Shown here: in pieces, positions 52,837 to 62,376 of the stretch
Layout: each line of letters starts with the position of its first letter
How positions within the stretch are numbered: position 1 is the stretch's first letter
From: Cryoendolithus antarcticus
Taxonomy: Eukaryota; Ascomycota; Dothideomycetes; Cladosporiales; Cladosporiaceae
Length of the DNA: 64,000 nucleotides
Assembly (NCBI GenBank): GCA_002077065.1
Contig: NAJO01000007.1
Location: 620,001-684,000 of the forward strand
Direction: 5' to 3'
The notes under the pieces: generated by a model
What the model saw: only the letters and a program-made list of their open reading frames with translations
Databases searched by the model: none
Told to the model about the DNA's origin: nothing
Translations under genes and position numbers: made by a program

Positions 52837-53843
52837 TTACTTTGACCCAGCCACCATCCTGGCGACCCAACGATCGAAGCTACCAGCTTGCCTCGCCTGG
52901 TCCAGTAACTCAGCCATTTTCGTTGCGAAATGAGCAAGTAAAATCGCCTTCTTGCTCTCGTACTCCGGCGCCGGCAGCTTGACCAGCGCGCCCAAGTCAG
53001 CAATATCATCCACCGCCTCCGAGGCGGCGTACAGAGCCGCTTTCATGTGCCCACGGAGGCGCGCGATCAGCATGATCTTCCTCGAGTCCTCACTGACTCT
53101 CCCAGTCCGTTTGATAGTCCTCAATACCGCCTGCAAATTCTCATCGAAGCCAGCTACCAGATGTCCGCCTCGACACTTGCCGATGTAGCGTTCGATGAAA
53201 TGCTCGGCGAATTGATTCGACGGAACAACGGACGACGGGCGACCGAACTGGGCGCCAGTAATGTCCAGGATGTAAGTAGCGGTGTCGGAAAGCTCCGCGC
53301 AGTAGATATTGGTGGTGGGCGGGAACCAGCTTTGAACCTCCTGCTCGGGACTCATTGGCCCAGTGACCGGCATGCGCTTCACGTCGACGCCTATCTCCTC
53401 GCAATTTACGATCGCTCCTACCGGTGATACGTCAGCGCTCTTTTCGTAAGACAGCAGGATTGACGCTAACCTTGAAGAGCGCTCTCAATCATCCCGTACA
53501 TCGCCACAGGAGGGCTGAGTTCAGTACCCCACTGGATCATATTGCTTCCAGCATTCAACTGATCACGAATCGACTCCTTCTCTTTCGGCATGAGTGCAGC
53601 ATGTGCTTCGTAGATCTGGCGTAAAACATCTCCAGCGCGGAAGACGTGCTTGCGGGCGTTCCTGAGCTTGCAGATTGCCTTATGCGAAGTCCAATGCGCG
53701 ATCTGGCAGTCCTTGCCACAGTATTCCGTGATCTTAGGCTCGCCGTATATGGTGAGACCGTCCAGGCATTCTGCACAGCGGTACTTCGCGTCTTTACCGC
53801 AGACTGTGCACAGCGATGGGGCCGGTTCGGCCGAGGAGGCCAT
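52837..53843 (-). CDS. MYND zinc-finger protein, cluster copy 4
   Basis: Exons 53843-53471 and 53417-52837, 317 residues. The intron (53418-53470, GTTAGC...CGGTAG) is phase 1 at the shared position. The MYND finger is complete: CTVCGKDAKYRCAEC, then YCGKDCQIAHWTSHKAIC. The helix ARKHVFRAGDVLRQIYEAH and the C-terminal pattern IYCAELSDTATYILDITGAQFGRP are followed by a helical end, LVKLPAPEYESKKAILLAHF, ending GSFDRWVARM. This ending is nearly the same as in copy 6. The 33-nt upstream element lies 135 bases before the start codon. Confidence 0.87.
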
Positions 53844-54198
53844 TGTGAGTGATGTGTCGAGATGAGGGATGATCTGGAAGAGCTAGATCGTAAGACCGTC
53901 CCTTTTTGATGATAGTGAGTGGCAGACAAGTATCCTCAACAGGATGTAGGAGCTGATCGCCTTGGCCGTGTGGCAAACGGCAGGAGCGACCTGTCTCATG
54001 CACGCAGCCGCACCACTTGTCGGGTCTTCCCAGATCAACGAAGAGGCGCGAACGAGCAAGAGAGTATCAAACTCCTGGTCAATTCATTAGGTTATCAACG
54101 ACGGCGTTGTTGTCAAGCTCGACAACGAAGCTTATCTTTCAAATGGCAATAGTCATCTGCAGCAGCATTCGCGCGTGTGGGTAGAGTCCGCTATTATT
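53844..54198. other. Intergenic within the MYND cluster, contains the shared upstream element
   Basis: Upstream of MYND copy 4 and downstream of copy 5. Apart from the element at 53978-54010 nothing was recognised. Confidence 0.4.
53978..54010 (-). promoter_or_regulatory. Shared 33-nt upstream element, MYND copy 4
   Basis: On the plus strand it opens with CGGCAGGAGCGACC and closes with CATGCACGCAGCCG. By eye it matches the 33-nt elements upstream of copies 5 and 6 at about 27 of 33 positions, without gaps. It starts 135 bases before the ATG. It may be a regulator-binding site or simply a remnant of recent duplication. Confidence 0.5.
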
Positions 54199-55215
54199 CT
54201 ACCTCCAAGCATCAAGCAGCTCCTCCACCCACTCCTTGAAGGCACCCTCGCTGTTCGCAAGCTCTTGTAATCCCGTCAGCTCTGACGTGAAAACACGTAC
54301 GAAGGACGCGCGAGCGTCGTCATGCGTTTCTGCCGCCAGCCTCATCATCCTCTTCACGCCATTCACTTCATGCATCCCTGATGTCGCCGCCTTCAAAGCA
54401 GCCTTCATATGCTCACGATGGCGATGCAATCTCACCATGATCATCTGCGTCAAATCAAATGTGACCGGTTTGCGGTCAGCATCTCTGATCCTTGCGATCG
54501 CCAAGTCAAACCCTCGGTAGAACATCTGCACACAGGTCCCGACTTCATCATGGCTGACCACCTGGTCTACGTACTTCTCGTAGAAGTCCGCCAAGGGTAA
54601 GACTGCGTTTGGACGAGTCGGTGCGGATTCTGACAGATCCAGAGCGTAGAGGCTGCAGTCGGGGAGTAGCACACGGTAGACCATGCTGTGATTCGCATGA
54701 TGGTCTTGCGCCAGCTCGGCTGCGTCCTGAATACCAGTTGTGGGTAGACCGACGAGCCGTACCTGTACTTCGAAGAGAGTAACGGGAACGCCTAGCGAAA
54801 GACCGTCAGTGACTGCTATTATCTCGTAGGATAAGTAGAAGCATGTCAAACCTTTCAAGGCGACTTGCTCCATCTCATGCATGGCCAATGGAGTGAATGG
54901 TACGATGCCATGAGGCAGTGGATCCTCAGGGTCGCCCCAGAAGCTCTTGATGTCTGCCAGAAGAAGCTCTGCGTGCACTTGGAAGCACTCGCGTAGCAGT
55001 CCGCCAGCACGATGAAGCTGCTTGCGTGCAGCTCTCGTCCTGCAGTCTAGTCTGTGGTTCTTCCAATGTGCGGTCTGACAGTCCTTCCCGCAGTAGTACG
55101 TGTGCTCCACTTGGTCTTTGATGTTGACTCCGTCGATGCAACCGGTGCACCGAAGTGTGGCAGCATTGCCGCAGGCAGTGCACTCCGTTGGGAGGTCGCT
55201 GGGTTGAGATGGCAT
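54199..55215 (-). CDS. MYND zinc-finger protein, cluster copy 5
   Basis: The frame is open from 55215 to 54199 (338 residues), but 54792-54851 is a 60-nt intron (GTTTGA, CACTGAC, CGCTAG) at the same phase-1 position as in the other copies. Removing it joins VALKG to VPVTLFEV and gives 318 residues. The MYND finger is complete: CTACGNAATLRCTGC, then YYCGKDCQTAHWKNHRLDC. The ARKQLHRAGGLLRECFQVH helix follows, and the C-terminal region has MVYRVLLPDCSLYALDLSES and PLADFYEKYVDQ. The end is helical (ARASFVRVFTSELTGLQ, ending FKEWVEELL). The 33-nt element is 149 bases upstream. Confidence 0.85.
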   Translation of the reverse strand: MPSQPSDLPTECTACGNAATLRCTGCIDGVNIKDQVEHTYYCGKDCQTAHWKNHRLDCRTRAARKQLHRAGGLLRECFQVHAELLLADIKSFWGDPEDPLPHGIVPFTPLAMHEMEQVALKGLTCFYLSYEIIAVTDGLSLGVPVTLFEVQVRLVGLPTTGIQDAAELAQDHHANHSMVYRVLLPDCSLYALDLSESAPTRPNAVLPLADFYEKYVDQVVSHDEVGTCVQMFYRGFDLAIARIRDADRKPVTFDLTQMIMVRLHRHREHMKAALKAATSGMHEVNGVKRMMRLAAETHDDARASFVRVFTSELTGLQELANSEGAFKEWVEELLDAWR

Positions 55216-55981
55216 GATGACAAGGTTCTCGTACGAAGTGGTGAGGTGACGACTGAGCGCTCAAGAATCTGCTGACTTCGGACTTTGTAAATGACATGAG
55301 ACGAAGGGCGGTTCGTTGTAGTCAAACAGGACCATGGGCAAGTCGACCCGGCGCTGCGATGAGCGGCTGGAACGACATGCGTCATGCAGGCAGCCGTACG
55401 ACCGGTCAAGCAGTAGAGCAGGCGATGAGTATCCAAGTTGCATCATTCCGTATGTCGCCATGCACACAATGGGTAGTTATAAGCGCCGCAGTATATGTCG
55501 AGGGAATCGAGATCAATGAATATGAGACAGACGAGCATACGAAGGGAATAAGTTGAACATATGATGCGCAGCAAACTCACGAAGTGTGTATGAGATCCTC
55601 CACGGTGCCGTCGGCGACCCAGGATATCAACCCAGGTGGTCCCCAATATACTGCTGTAGCGAGTGCTAGCACGGGCTTGGCTGGTGAGTCGTGTGCCGTA
55701 AGAGTTGTCGACCGTGACAGCTTGGGTAGGATACTCTGCGCCTGTAGGTCCTCGTCTCAACCACAGGCAGTACCTCCACTGCTAATATTTTACAATGTCA
55801 GCGACTCAGGCCGTGCTCAGGTGCAGCGATGTTAGCCACTGCTTCCACACTCCTGCTTTGTTCATCATCCTGTATAACTCCGTGGCCTTTGCGGTGAAGC
55901 TGCGTAAAACCACCCTCTCAGTCACGTCGTCAATACGGGCACACGTTAGCCTTGGCTCGGGGCGTCTTGTCCTTCGAACAC
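55216..55981. other. Intergenic within the MYND cluster, 770 bases
   Basis: Longest gap in the cluster. It holds the shared element at 55364-55396. No MYND-like fragment was found by eye on either strand, although the gap is long enough for a decayed copy. Confidence 0.35.
55364..55396 (-). promoter_or_regulatory. Shared 33-nt upstream element, MYND copy 5
   Basis: Plus strand opens CGGCTGGAACGAC and closes GTCATGCAGGCAGCCG, about 27 of 33 positions equal to the copy 4 element without gaps. It starts 149 bases before the ATG. Confidence 0.5.
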
Positions 55982-56984
55982 TCACTCCGTAGCAACATGT
56001 AACTGCGCCGCCCAACGATCAAAGGACCCTTTCTTTCTCGCTTCCAAACCCAGCTCAGTGATCTCCTTCTTGAAGTGGCTCAAGAACGCACTTCTGGCAC
56101 TCTCGAACTCTCCGAGTGGCAACTTGACTAGCGTACCCAGGTCCGACACGCCCTGAGTCGCCTGCAGAGCAGCCTGCGAAGCTGCCTCCATCTCAGCCCG
56201 ATGACGGTGAAGCTCAACAAAGATCCTCTGATGCCTCTCCAATGTTCCCTTCCTTCGAAGTCCAGCTAATGACTGCCGCAGGTTCGTTTCGAAGGCAGCG
56301 ACATTGGTGCCGAGCTCGCCGATCTCAAGGATACTCTCCACGTACTGCTCAGCGAAGGTGTCCCACGGTGCGATGGCAGATGGTCGATTGAACTTCGTGC
56401 CGATGAGGTCGAGGGCGTAGTTGTGACCGTCAGTAAGGCGAACGCGGTAGAGCTGACTGTTGTGTACCAATGCGTTGTCGACAGCTTGTACCTTGCTGAT
56501 TGGACCAAAAGTATGGGCCGATCCTTTCAGCTGGACCGCCACTTCTTCGCAATTGCTCGTGATTCCTAGGCAAAGTCAGTATCTGATTCACTTCATACTG
56601 GAGGTGAACTTTACCGCGGAGAACGCTCTGCAGTATCATGTTCATTGACACAGGTAGCGTGACGTTCGTGGGCATGGCTTTCGTATCCTCCACATGTAGA
56701 TCACTGATGTACCGAAGGCTGTCCGGCGCTGTAGAATAGTACGCTTCGAAGACTTGCTGCAAGATCTCGCCTGCGCGATAGAGCTGCGTGCGCCTAAGCT
56801 TATGCCTGCATTGCGTCTTATGTGCTGTCCAGTGCGAAGTCTGACACTCTCTGCCGCAGTAGTGAGTAAGGTCGACGTTGCCATTTGTGTCAAGCCCTTC
56901 GATACATCTGGCGCACTGGTAGCTAGCGCTCTTGCCACACACCACGCATTGAGTCTGTGCCAAATTCGGCTGTTGCACCGGCAT
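55982..56984 (-). CDS. MYND zinc-finger protein, cluster copy 6
   Basis: Exons 56984-56615 and 56565-55982, 317 residues. The intron (56566-56614) has GTAAAG, ATACTGAC and GCCTAG and is phase 1 at the shared position. The MYND finger is complete: CVVCGKSASYQCARC, then YCGRECQTSHWTAHKTQC. The RRTQLYRAGEILQQVFEAY helix follows, then the cleanest example of the shared C-terminal region: LYRVRLTDGHNYALDLIGTK followed by APWDTFAEQYVES. The end LVKLPLGEFESARSAFLSHF and GSFDRWAAQL match copy 4. The upstream element is 119 bases before the start. Confidence 0.88.
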
Positions 56985-57430
56985 CCTGATGAGTGTGCGA
57001 AAAGTTCAATTGATAGTGTAGCGAAGGTTGTTCAAGCAGTGGTGAGAGGTCGAATGCTGCTTTGAGCTGCTGGAGAGACTAGTGCGCTCTCTATGCGACA
57101 TACGGCAGGAGCAACCCGTAGTATGCAAGCAGCCGTTTGGCTGGACTTAAGACTAAAATCTTGCAAAGCATCCGCTTACACGATCGTCAAGACCGACATG
57201 TAGCGCCTGGTGAAAGACCTGCGAGAGTAACGGATGTCAGCGTTGACGGTTCAAAATCTTGCAGATTACCAGATGGGTGAGAAAGGTATTGTGGAGTGAT
57301 GAAATGCTGATGCAGAGAGACCGCTCCAACACAATTGCCCTACAACTCACTGCACATGCTTATGTAGAGGACACATTGGTCTTGTGTCCTTTCGAAGCCT
57401 CTTCGATTGGCGCAATGGTCCGAAAGCGCG
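56985..57430. other. Intergenic within the MYND cluster
   Basis: Upstream of copy 6 and downstream of copy 7. It contains the shared element at 57103-57135; otherwise nothing recognised. Confidence 0.4.
57103..57135 (-). promoter_or_regulatory. Shared 33-nt upstream element, MYND copy 6
   Basis: Plus strand opens CGGCAGGAGCAACC and closes GTATGCAAGCAGCCG, about 27 of 33 positions equal to the copy 4 element without gaps. It starts 119 bases before the ATG. Confidence 0.5.
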
Positions 57431-58587
57431 TCAGTGCCAGAGACTAATATGCACAGGTACCCTCCTCACGTACGCGCTCACAACCCAGCTAATCCCGTCG
57501 ATACCTCCTCTAGAACCTGCTTCACCATTCCCTTGATGCCACCAAGCGCCTTGATGATCCCGACTTCCTTGACTATCTTCGCCGCGCGCTTCCTCGTACT
57601 CCATCGATGGCATCGTCATGAGGCCGCTGAGCTCCAAGGTTGTGGTGCCGGTCTTTAGTGCAGTCTCCAGCGCAATCCGTACACCCGCGCGGTGGCATAT
57701 ATGGATCAAAGTTGCTTTACGGGCTGGGACCAAGGCCTCCTTGCTGCTAGCAGCGCGGAGCAGGGGTATCAATTCACTCATCATGGTGGCGTGATGATAG
57801 CCCAGCTTACGCACCTCAAGTACGCCGTCAGAGAACTGAGTGATGAATTCCGACCATGGTAGTACGACATCGTCACTGCCATACTTCGCAAGAGTGGGAC
57901 TGAGAGCATAGCTGCTGTCGCCATGAAGCGTCACACGATAGACATTTTGCGTTAAACGGTTGAGGACTTCTCCGGCAGATACGTCGTGTTCGCTGGCAAA
58001 CAGGCTGACGCGGGGAGTAAGCTTGGGCTTGACAGTGACTTCTTCGATCGCAGTGGCGGTGCCTTGTGGAAGTTTGTCAGTCTTTCTGTGGACGTAGAAG
58101 GTTAGAGCAACGTACCTCTGAGCAACTCCCGTATCTGGTCTTCCATCTGATGGCGGACACCGTTCTCGAGGACAAGCGAGAGGATCGCGCCTTGATCGCG
58201 GTACGTGAGATCATCGGCCGGAAATTGAATATAGTCGTCCTGGAATAAGTCGATTCCCCCAGAGACAAGACGTATGCTGCCGTTTGGCTGCATCCAAACC
58301 ACGACATCGTGATACCAAGTAGCATGCGCATGATTGTATGCCAGATCTCTCAACAGGCCGCCAGGCCGCCAGAGTCTCATGCGCGCGAGCTTGAGCTTGC
58401 ATTCGGATTTGGGCGAGGGCCAGTGCTTGCTCTGGCAGGATGTGCTGCAGTAATGAGTGAGATGCAGAGCTCCGGTGGCATTGCGGCCTTCGATGCACCT
58501 ACCGCAGTGGTACTTCGCAGTTGTCCCACATAAGGTGCATTTGTTGATTGTGCTGGTGACAGAGGCCATGGTGGCGGCCGTGGACAT
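57431..58587 (-). CDS. MYND zinc-finger protein, cluster copy 7, degenerate finger and possible frameshift
   Basis: Exons 58587-58116 and 58062-57431, 367 residues as read. The intron (58063-58115, GTACGT...ACAAG) is phase 1 at the shared position. The finger reads CTLCGTTAKYHCGRC, then YCSTSCQSKHWPSPKSEC; the His of the final H-x3-C pair is Pro, so a zinc ligand is missing. The C-terminal region keeps VYRVTLHGDSSYALSPTLAKYG and PWSEFITQF. After MPSMEYEEAR the frame gives a Gly/Ser/Trp-rich end unlike the helical ends of the paralogs. The neighbouring frame from about 57595 reads AAKIVKEVGIIKALGG...KQVLEEV, a plausible helix, so a one-base change near 57590 is suspected. The 33-nt element of copies 4-6 was not seen upstream. 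Confidence 0.72.
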
Positions 58588-59064
58588 ATTGTCAGTGAAG
58601 CAGAGTCAACATTGCAGAGTCAAGTGGCAGAAGGCTAGCTTTATATGTGAGATGTGAATCCGGTGAATGGCTTTGTCCAACCGCAGATCCTGACAGAAGC
58701 TCCCCGTGCGTTCTTTGGAGTGAACAGAAACAACCGCGAAGTCGCGCGTACCTGCCCGTGCCGTTCAGGACGTTCGAGCTCACTGCATAGCCTTGGACTC
58801 GACTGGAGCCGCCTGCGCTGGTCATTAGTCAGGATTGCATTCGAGTGTCCTTGTGGCACTGATCAGTGAAGTAATGGGACACCTAGTACGTGCAGGACCG
58901 GCAAGTTTCCACGTGATGAAGGGGCCCACCCACAAGTCGATGCATTATGATACAGTCCTGAACAGCGGAAAGTCTAGAGCTGCAAAGGCGTACAGATAGA
59001 TTGTCGTGCTTAGCCCGGCTGTGTTCGTCTGCCTCCATCCGCTGGGAGTATCGGAAAAAGCTCA
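58588..59064. other. Intergenic, no gene seen
   Basis: Between MYND copy 7 and the 3' end of the AZUL-HECT gene. Overlapping short frames only. Confidence 0.35.
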
Positions 59065-61798
59065 TCAAGCCTGCCCGAAACCTTCCCCTCCCCACTCAAT
59101 CGCCGTTCTCAACCTCTGCTCAAGCACCTCTTCACTCTCATACACCGGCAGGTTCAAGATGCAATAGCAAGTCGAGCTCGTCGGCAAAAGCTCTTCTTGA
59201 CCCCAGATTCTCGAGATCTTGAAGGTCAAGCTGCCGCTGACGGGTACGCGCTCAGCACTTGTGACAAAGCGTAGCAGCCCTGTTTGCAAGTCCAGAGGCC
59301 AACTAGCCGCGATACGCCAGAAGCTCTCGATGTATGGCTCAGTCGGTGAAAACGCGGTGTACGTTGTCGATCTCCGCCACTCATGGATCGAAAGCGTGGG
59401 TGTGCCTTCGAGAGCTCTTTGTAGTTGGCGTGGGGTCAGGAATGCCAGAAGAGGCGCGGGTAGGATTGAGTGGAAGCCACGACGCAGCGCGTGAAGCTGC
59501 GGGAAGACGGAAAGAGTTGTCAGCCATTCGACATAATCCAGGGCGTACTGCTGGTTTGTACCACGGTCTGGGACACTAGACGTCATCGGCGCTTGCTCCA
59601 CAGTCCAACCAGGCCAATCCACAGTATCTCCGTCATCTGGCGGAGATCCAGCTGAGGAGTTGCGCAACTTAGAAAATGGCGATGTCGGTAAGTATAGCAT
59701 AGGTAAAGTGTTGCGGCAGTCTTCTTCGTAGGCCCAGCGCCGGAGACGCAAGGTGTCGAGTCCGCCGCATCCGAGTTCTAGGTCCAAGCCATTGGTAGTT
59801 AGATGGAATACATAGTCGTCATCCAGTTTTGCCTCGATGAATGCAACGAGAGTTTGCTTCATGATTGGCCAAGCATCGGCAATATCGTCCAGCCCATCGA
59901 TAGGTAGATCAAGGAGATGCTTGTACAACGCCAGAGGGAAGGACACCGGTATAGCAATGCCATTGTGAATAGCCAAAGCCAGCAGAACGCCCAACAGCTC
60001 GAACATATACAGTGGCTGCAGACTCCCGATCTTGAGCCAAGACAGTCCCGTAGTAGCGTCCGTCGTGAGCATACCTGCGTCCTCGTCCAACACAGCCCTA
60101 CATATCAGATTGAAGAACTCGACCTGCACGCCGCCAAGGTCTTGCCCCATCTCGCCGACCTCACCACCTAAGCGAACTCGGAGAGGACACAGAAGCTCAG
60201 AGCGCCGTCGCTGCCAGAGCTGATCAAATGTGTCGCGCAGTACTTCTTCTCGGCTCACCAAAAGGACGAGATACTTCTCACGTCTGAAAGCCACTTCGTA
60301 CAGGCGCTGCTCCGCGATTGTTGCGGCCCAAATAGGTTGCCGATGTATTGCAGTGGGAGGAGGATTGTATCGGTCGAATATTTTGTCGATCATGTCCGCA
60401 CGTGACTGCGTGTCTCTGTAGCTGTTCGTCAGCGAAGTAAATTTCCACCCTTACGCTTGTACATAGTCAAACGAGATCTGATCGCCCACGGTCTTCGACA
60501 ACAGGGGCAGTAAGCTGATGCTCAATCGCATTGAAGGCGTCTGACTAGCCGCCCCGCTGAAGCTGAGACTGGAATGATGTTTGACATGCATGGCACGGGA
60601 GAAGGATTCAACGCTTGCATATGAAGCATTTCAGCACATACCTCATGCGTAGGTGACAAATGAAACGAAGTGCTGTGTACAAGTCACCCGGATCGAATAA
60701 AAATGGGAACTCCAGTAATATCACCGGACGTCGCTTCAGAGGATTCGGAAGTCCTACGAGCCACGCCTCTGCAATCGTATCGAGTAGACGAGGATCGTAG
60801 CTGGACCAATCAAGGATGAAACTGCGCCGGTTGGTGGATGACCTGAGCATGACGCCCATCCATATGAGGGTACCGTGAGCTATCGATCCAGGCTTGACCG
60901 TTGCCTGACCGTCGTAGTTGGCTTTGAAGACATACTGCAGGATTTTTAGGGGTGAGAGACATTCGATGACCTGTGGACTCGCACGGCCGGCTATCCTCTC
61001 CTCAATCCCGTGAAGTAAGTTGACTTCGAATCCGGTGCTAACATCAGATGTATTCTCGTGACGGGGATCGGCTACCGTGCAGCGGAACGCGATGGTCTCA
61101 CAAATCTTCTCTAGAAAGTCGCGGTACGGCTTGTTATCCGTCAATACGTCGAGTACGCCTCGCGGCTTGGTCGAGCGAGGACAAGACTCCAGAGTGGTCG
61201 TTTCAAAAAGCTCCGCAAGCTTTTCGACAGACTCAGCTGGTGGATCCTCATGCGTGTAGGAAGTGTAGACTGACAGCCAGCTTTCGATCAGAAGCTCGAC
61301 TGCGTGCTTGTCGTCAACATAGTCAGGGTTGGCGATACCTGCACGGCCATATGTCTCGATGAATAGGACCTCTAGCCCAAGTCTCGCCTCACGCAGCCGC
61401 CACGCTGCAGAGCCAAGCGCGGGCACCAGGACCTTGGTCGTATCCTCGATGGATGTGGTTGGCAATATCGTCGCTACCGAATCGCTCAAACGCTGTCCGG
61501 ACGAGCTCGGATCGCGGGCGTCGTCCAGTTGTGACTTTGTAATCTGTATCACCACGCCCTCATCTTCCGGGAGGTTGCACAGATGTCGCCGTGGGTATCC
61601 GCCGCTGAGAATTTGTATTGCAATTAGTTGCGCGGTGCGAACCTTGTAGTCACGAATGGGTCGAGGAGAGGTATTGCGCCGGCCAGTCGCGCACTGCTGG
61701 TTCTCGCAGCTGCCATTGCGGCACCCTTTCGTGAGCTGACTGATGTATTGTGAGAGTAAGCACTCTGCTTCTGCCAAGTCGGCATCGTCACTCTTCAT
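59065..61798 (-). CDS. HECT E3 ubiquitin ligase with AZUL-like N-terminus (UBE3A type)
   Basis: Exons 61798-60642, 60568-60455 and 60415-59065 give 873 residues, close to UBE3A. The N-terminus has CLLSQYISQLTKGCRNGSC, then CATG, the four-Cys pattern of the AZUL zinc domain. The helical middle contains LLIESWLSVYTSYTHEDPP. The HECT domain covers roughly the last 360 residues: VSREEVLRDTFDQLW, GGVQVEFFNLICRAVLDE, then LGVLLALAIHNGIAIPVSFP. The catalytic Cys is in LPTSSTCYCILNLPVY, and a Phe stands four residues from the end (GFGQA), as active HECT ligases need. Intron 60569-60641 (GTATGT...TCCAG) is phase 2. The second intron is uncertain: either 60416-60454, only 39 nt, or a 57-nt phase-0 version (GTACAA...ACGCAG). 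Substrates unknown. Confidence 0.87.
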
Positions 61799-62376
61799 GG
61801 CAACATGCTGAGATAAGTTTTGGATGTCAAGATCTGACCATCGACTCGGCTGAGCGAGAAGGTGCTCATCCGTCTGCAGACGGCATGTGCATCGTCCTCA
61901 GCTGCCATGCGCCTAGCACGATTTGATGCTGGCACTTGCTGTCGTCAACGGCCTGCGCGTTCTGGACATAATAATGCCAGGACCCTGCGGACGCGACAAG
62001 GTGAAGTCGGCAGTCATTACATGTCGATGAGCACGTGCCACCAGACAGACTTCCTTGAGTTACTCCTGCCTCGACGCACGCGAAGTGTAACCCCTTCCAC
62101 GTCCACTTCGCGAGAGATTGTCACTAACTCACAGGTCAACCTTCTTAAGGGTCACAGCCATCATTCGTCGCTACCCTCGTCAAATTCACTCGACAACAGC
62201 TCGAGTCACATACGGTGAAGAAGTCTGTTCGCTGTCGATTCAGGGTTCAAGGTAATATTTGCCCCACTCTTGATTTTTGGCGGGCGGCGCGCGTGGGCAA
62301 GTGAAGTGGTACTGCGGATTGCAATCGTTCAATCGATACTACTAACCTTAAAGCACAACTCCCGACGAAACTCAGG
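61799..62376. other. Divergent promoter region, AZUL-HECT and SUP35 genes
   Basis: Just before the SUP35 ATG, ACTAACC followed by a pyrimidine/A-rich stretch and CTCAG looks like an intron 3' end; GGTAATAT near 62250 could be its donor. A 5' UTR intron in SUP35 is therefore possible. No other gene seen. Confidence 0.4.

Noticed and set aside
55216..55981. Possible eighth, decayed MYND copy in the largest gap of the cluster
   Set aside because: No Cys pattern or conserved C-terminal motif could be found by eye in any frame; only the upstream element of copy 5 is present.
48568..58587. Array read as recent or assembly duplication, or as a mobile element
   Set aside because: Copies differ at most positions outside the motifs, one is inverted, and no terminal repeats, transposase or target-site duplication were seen.
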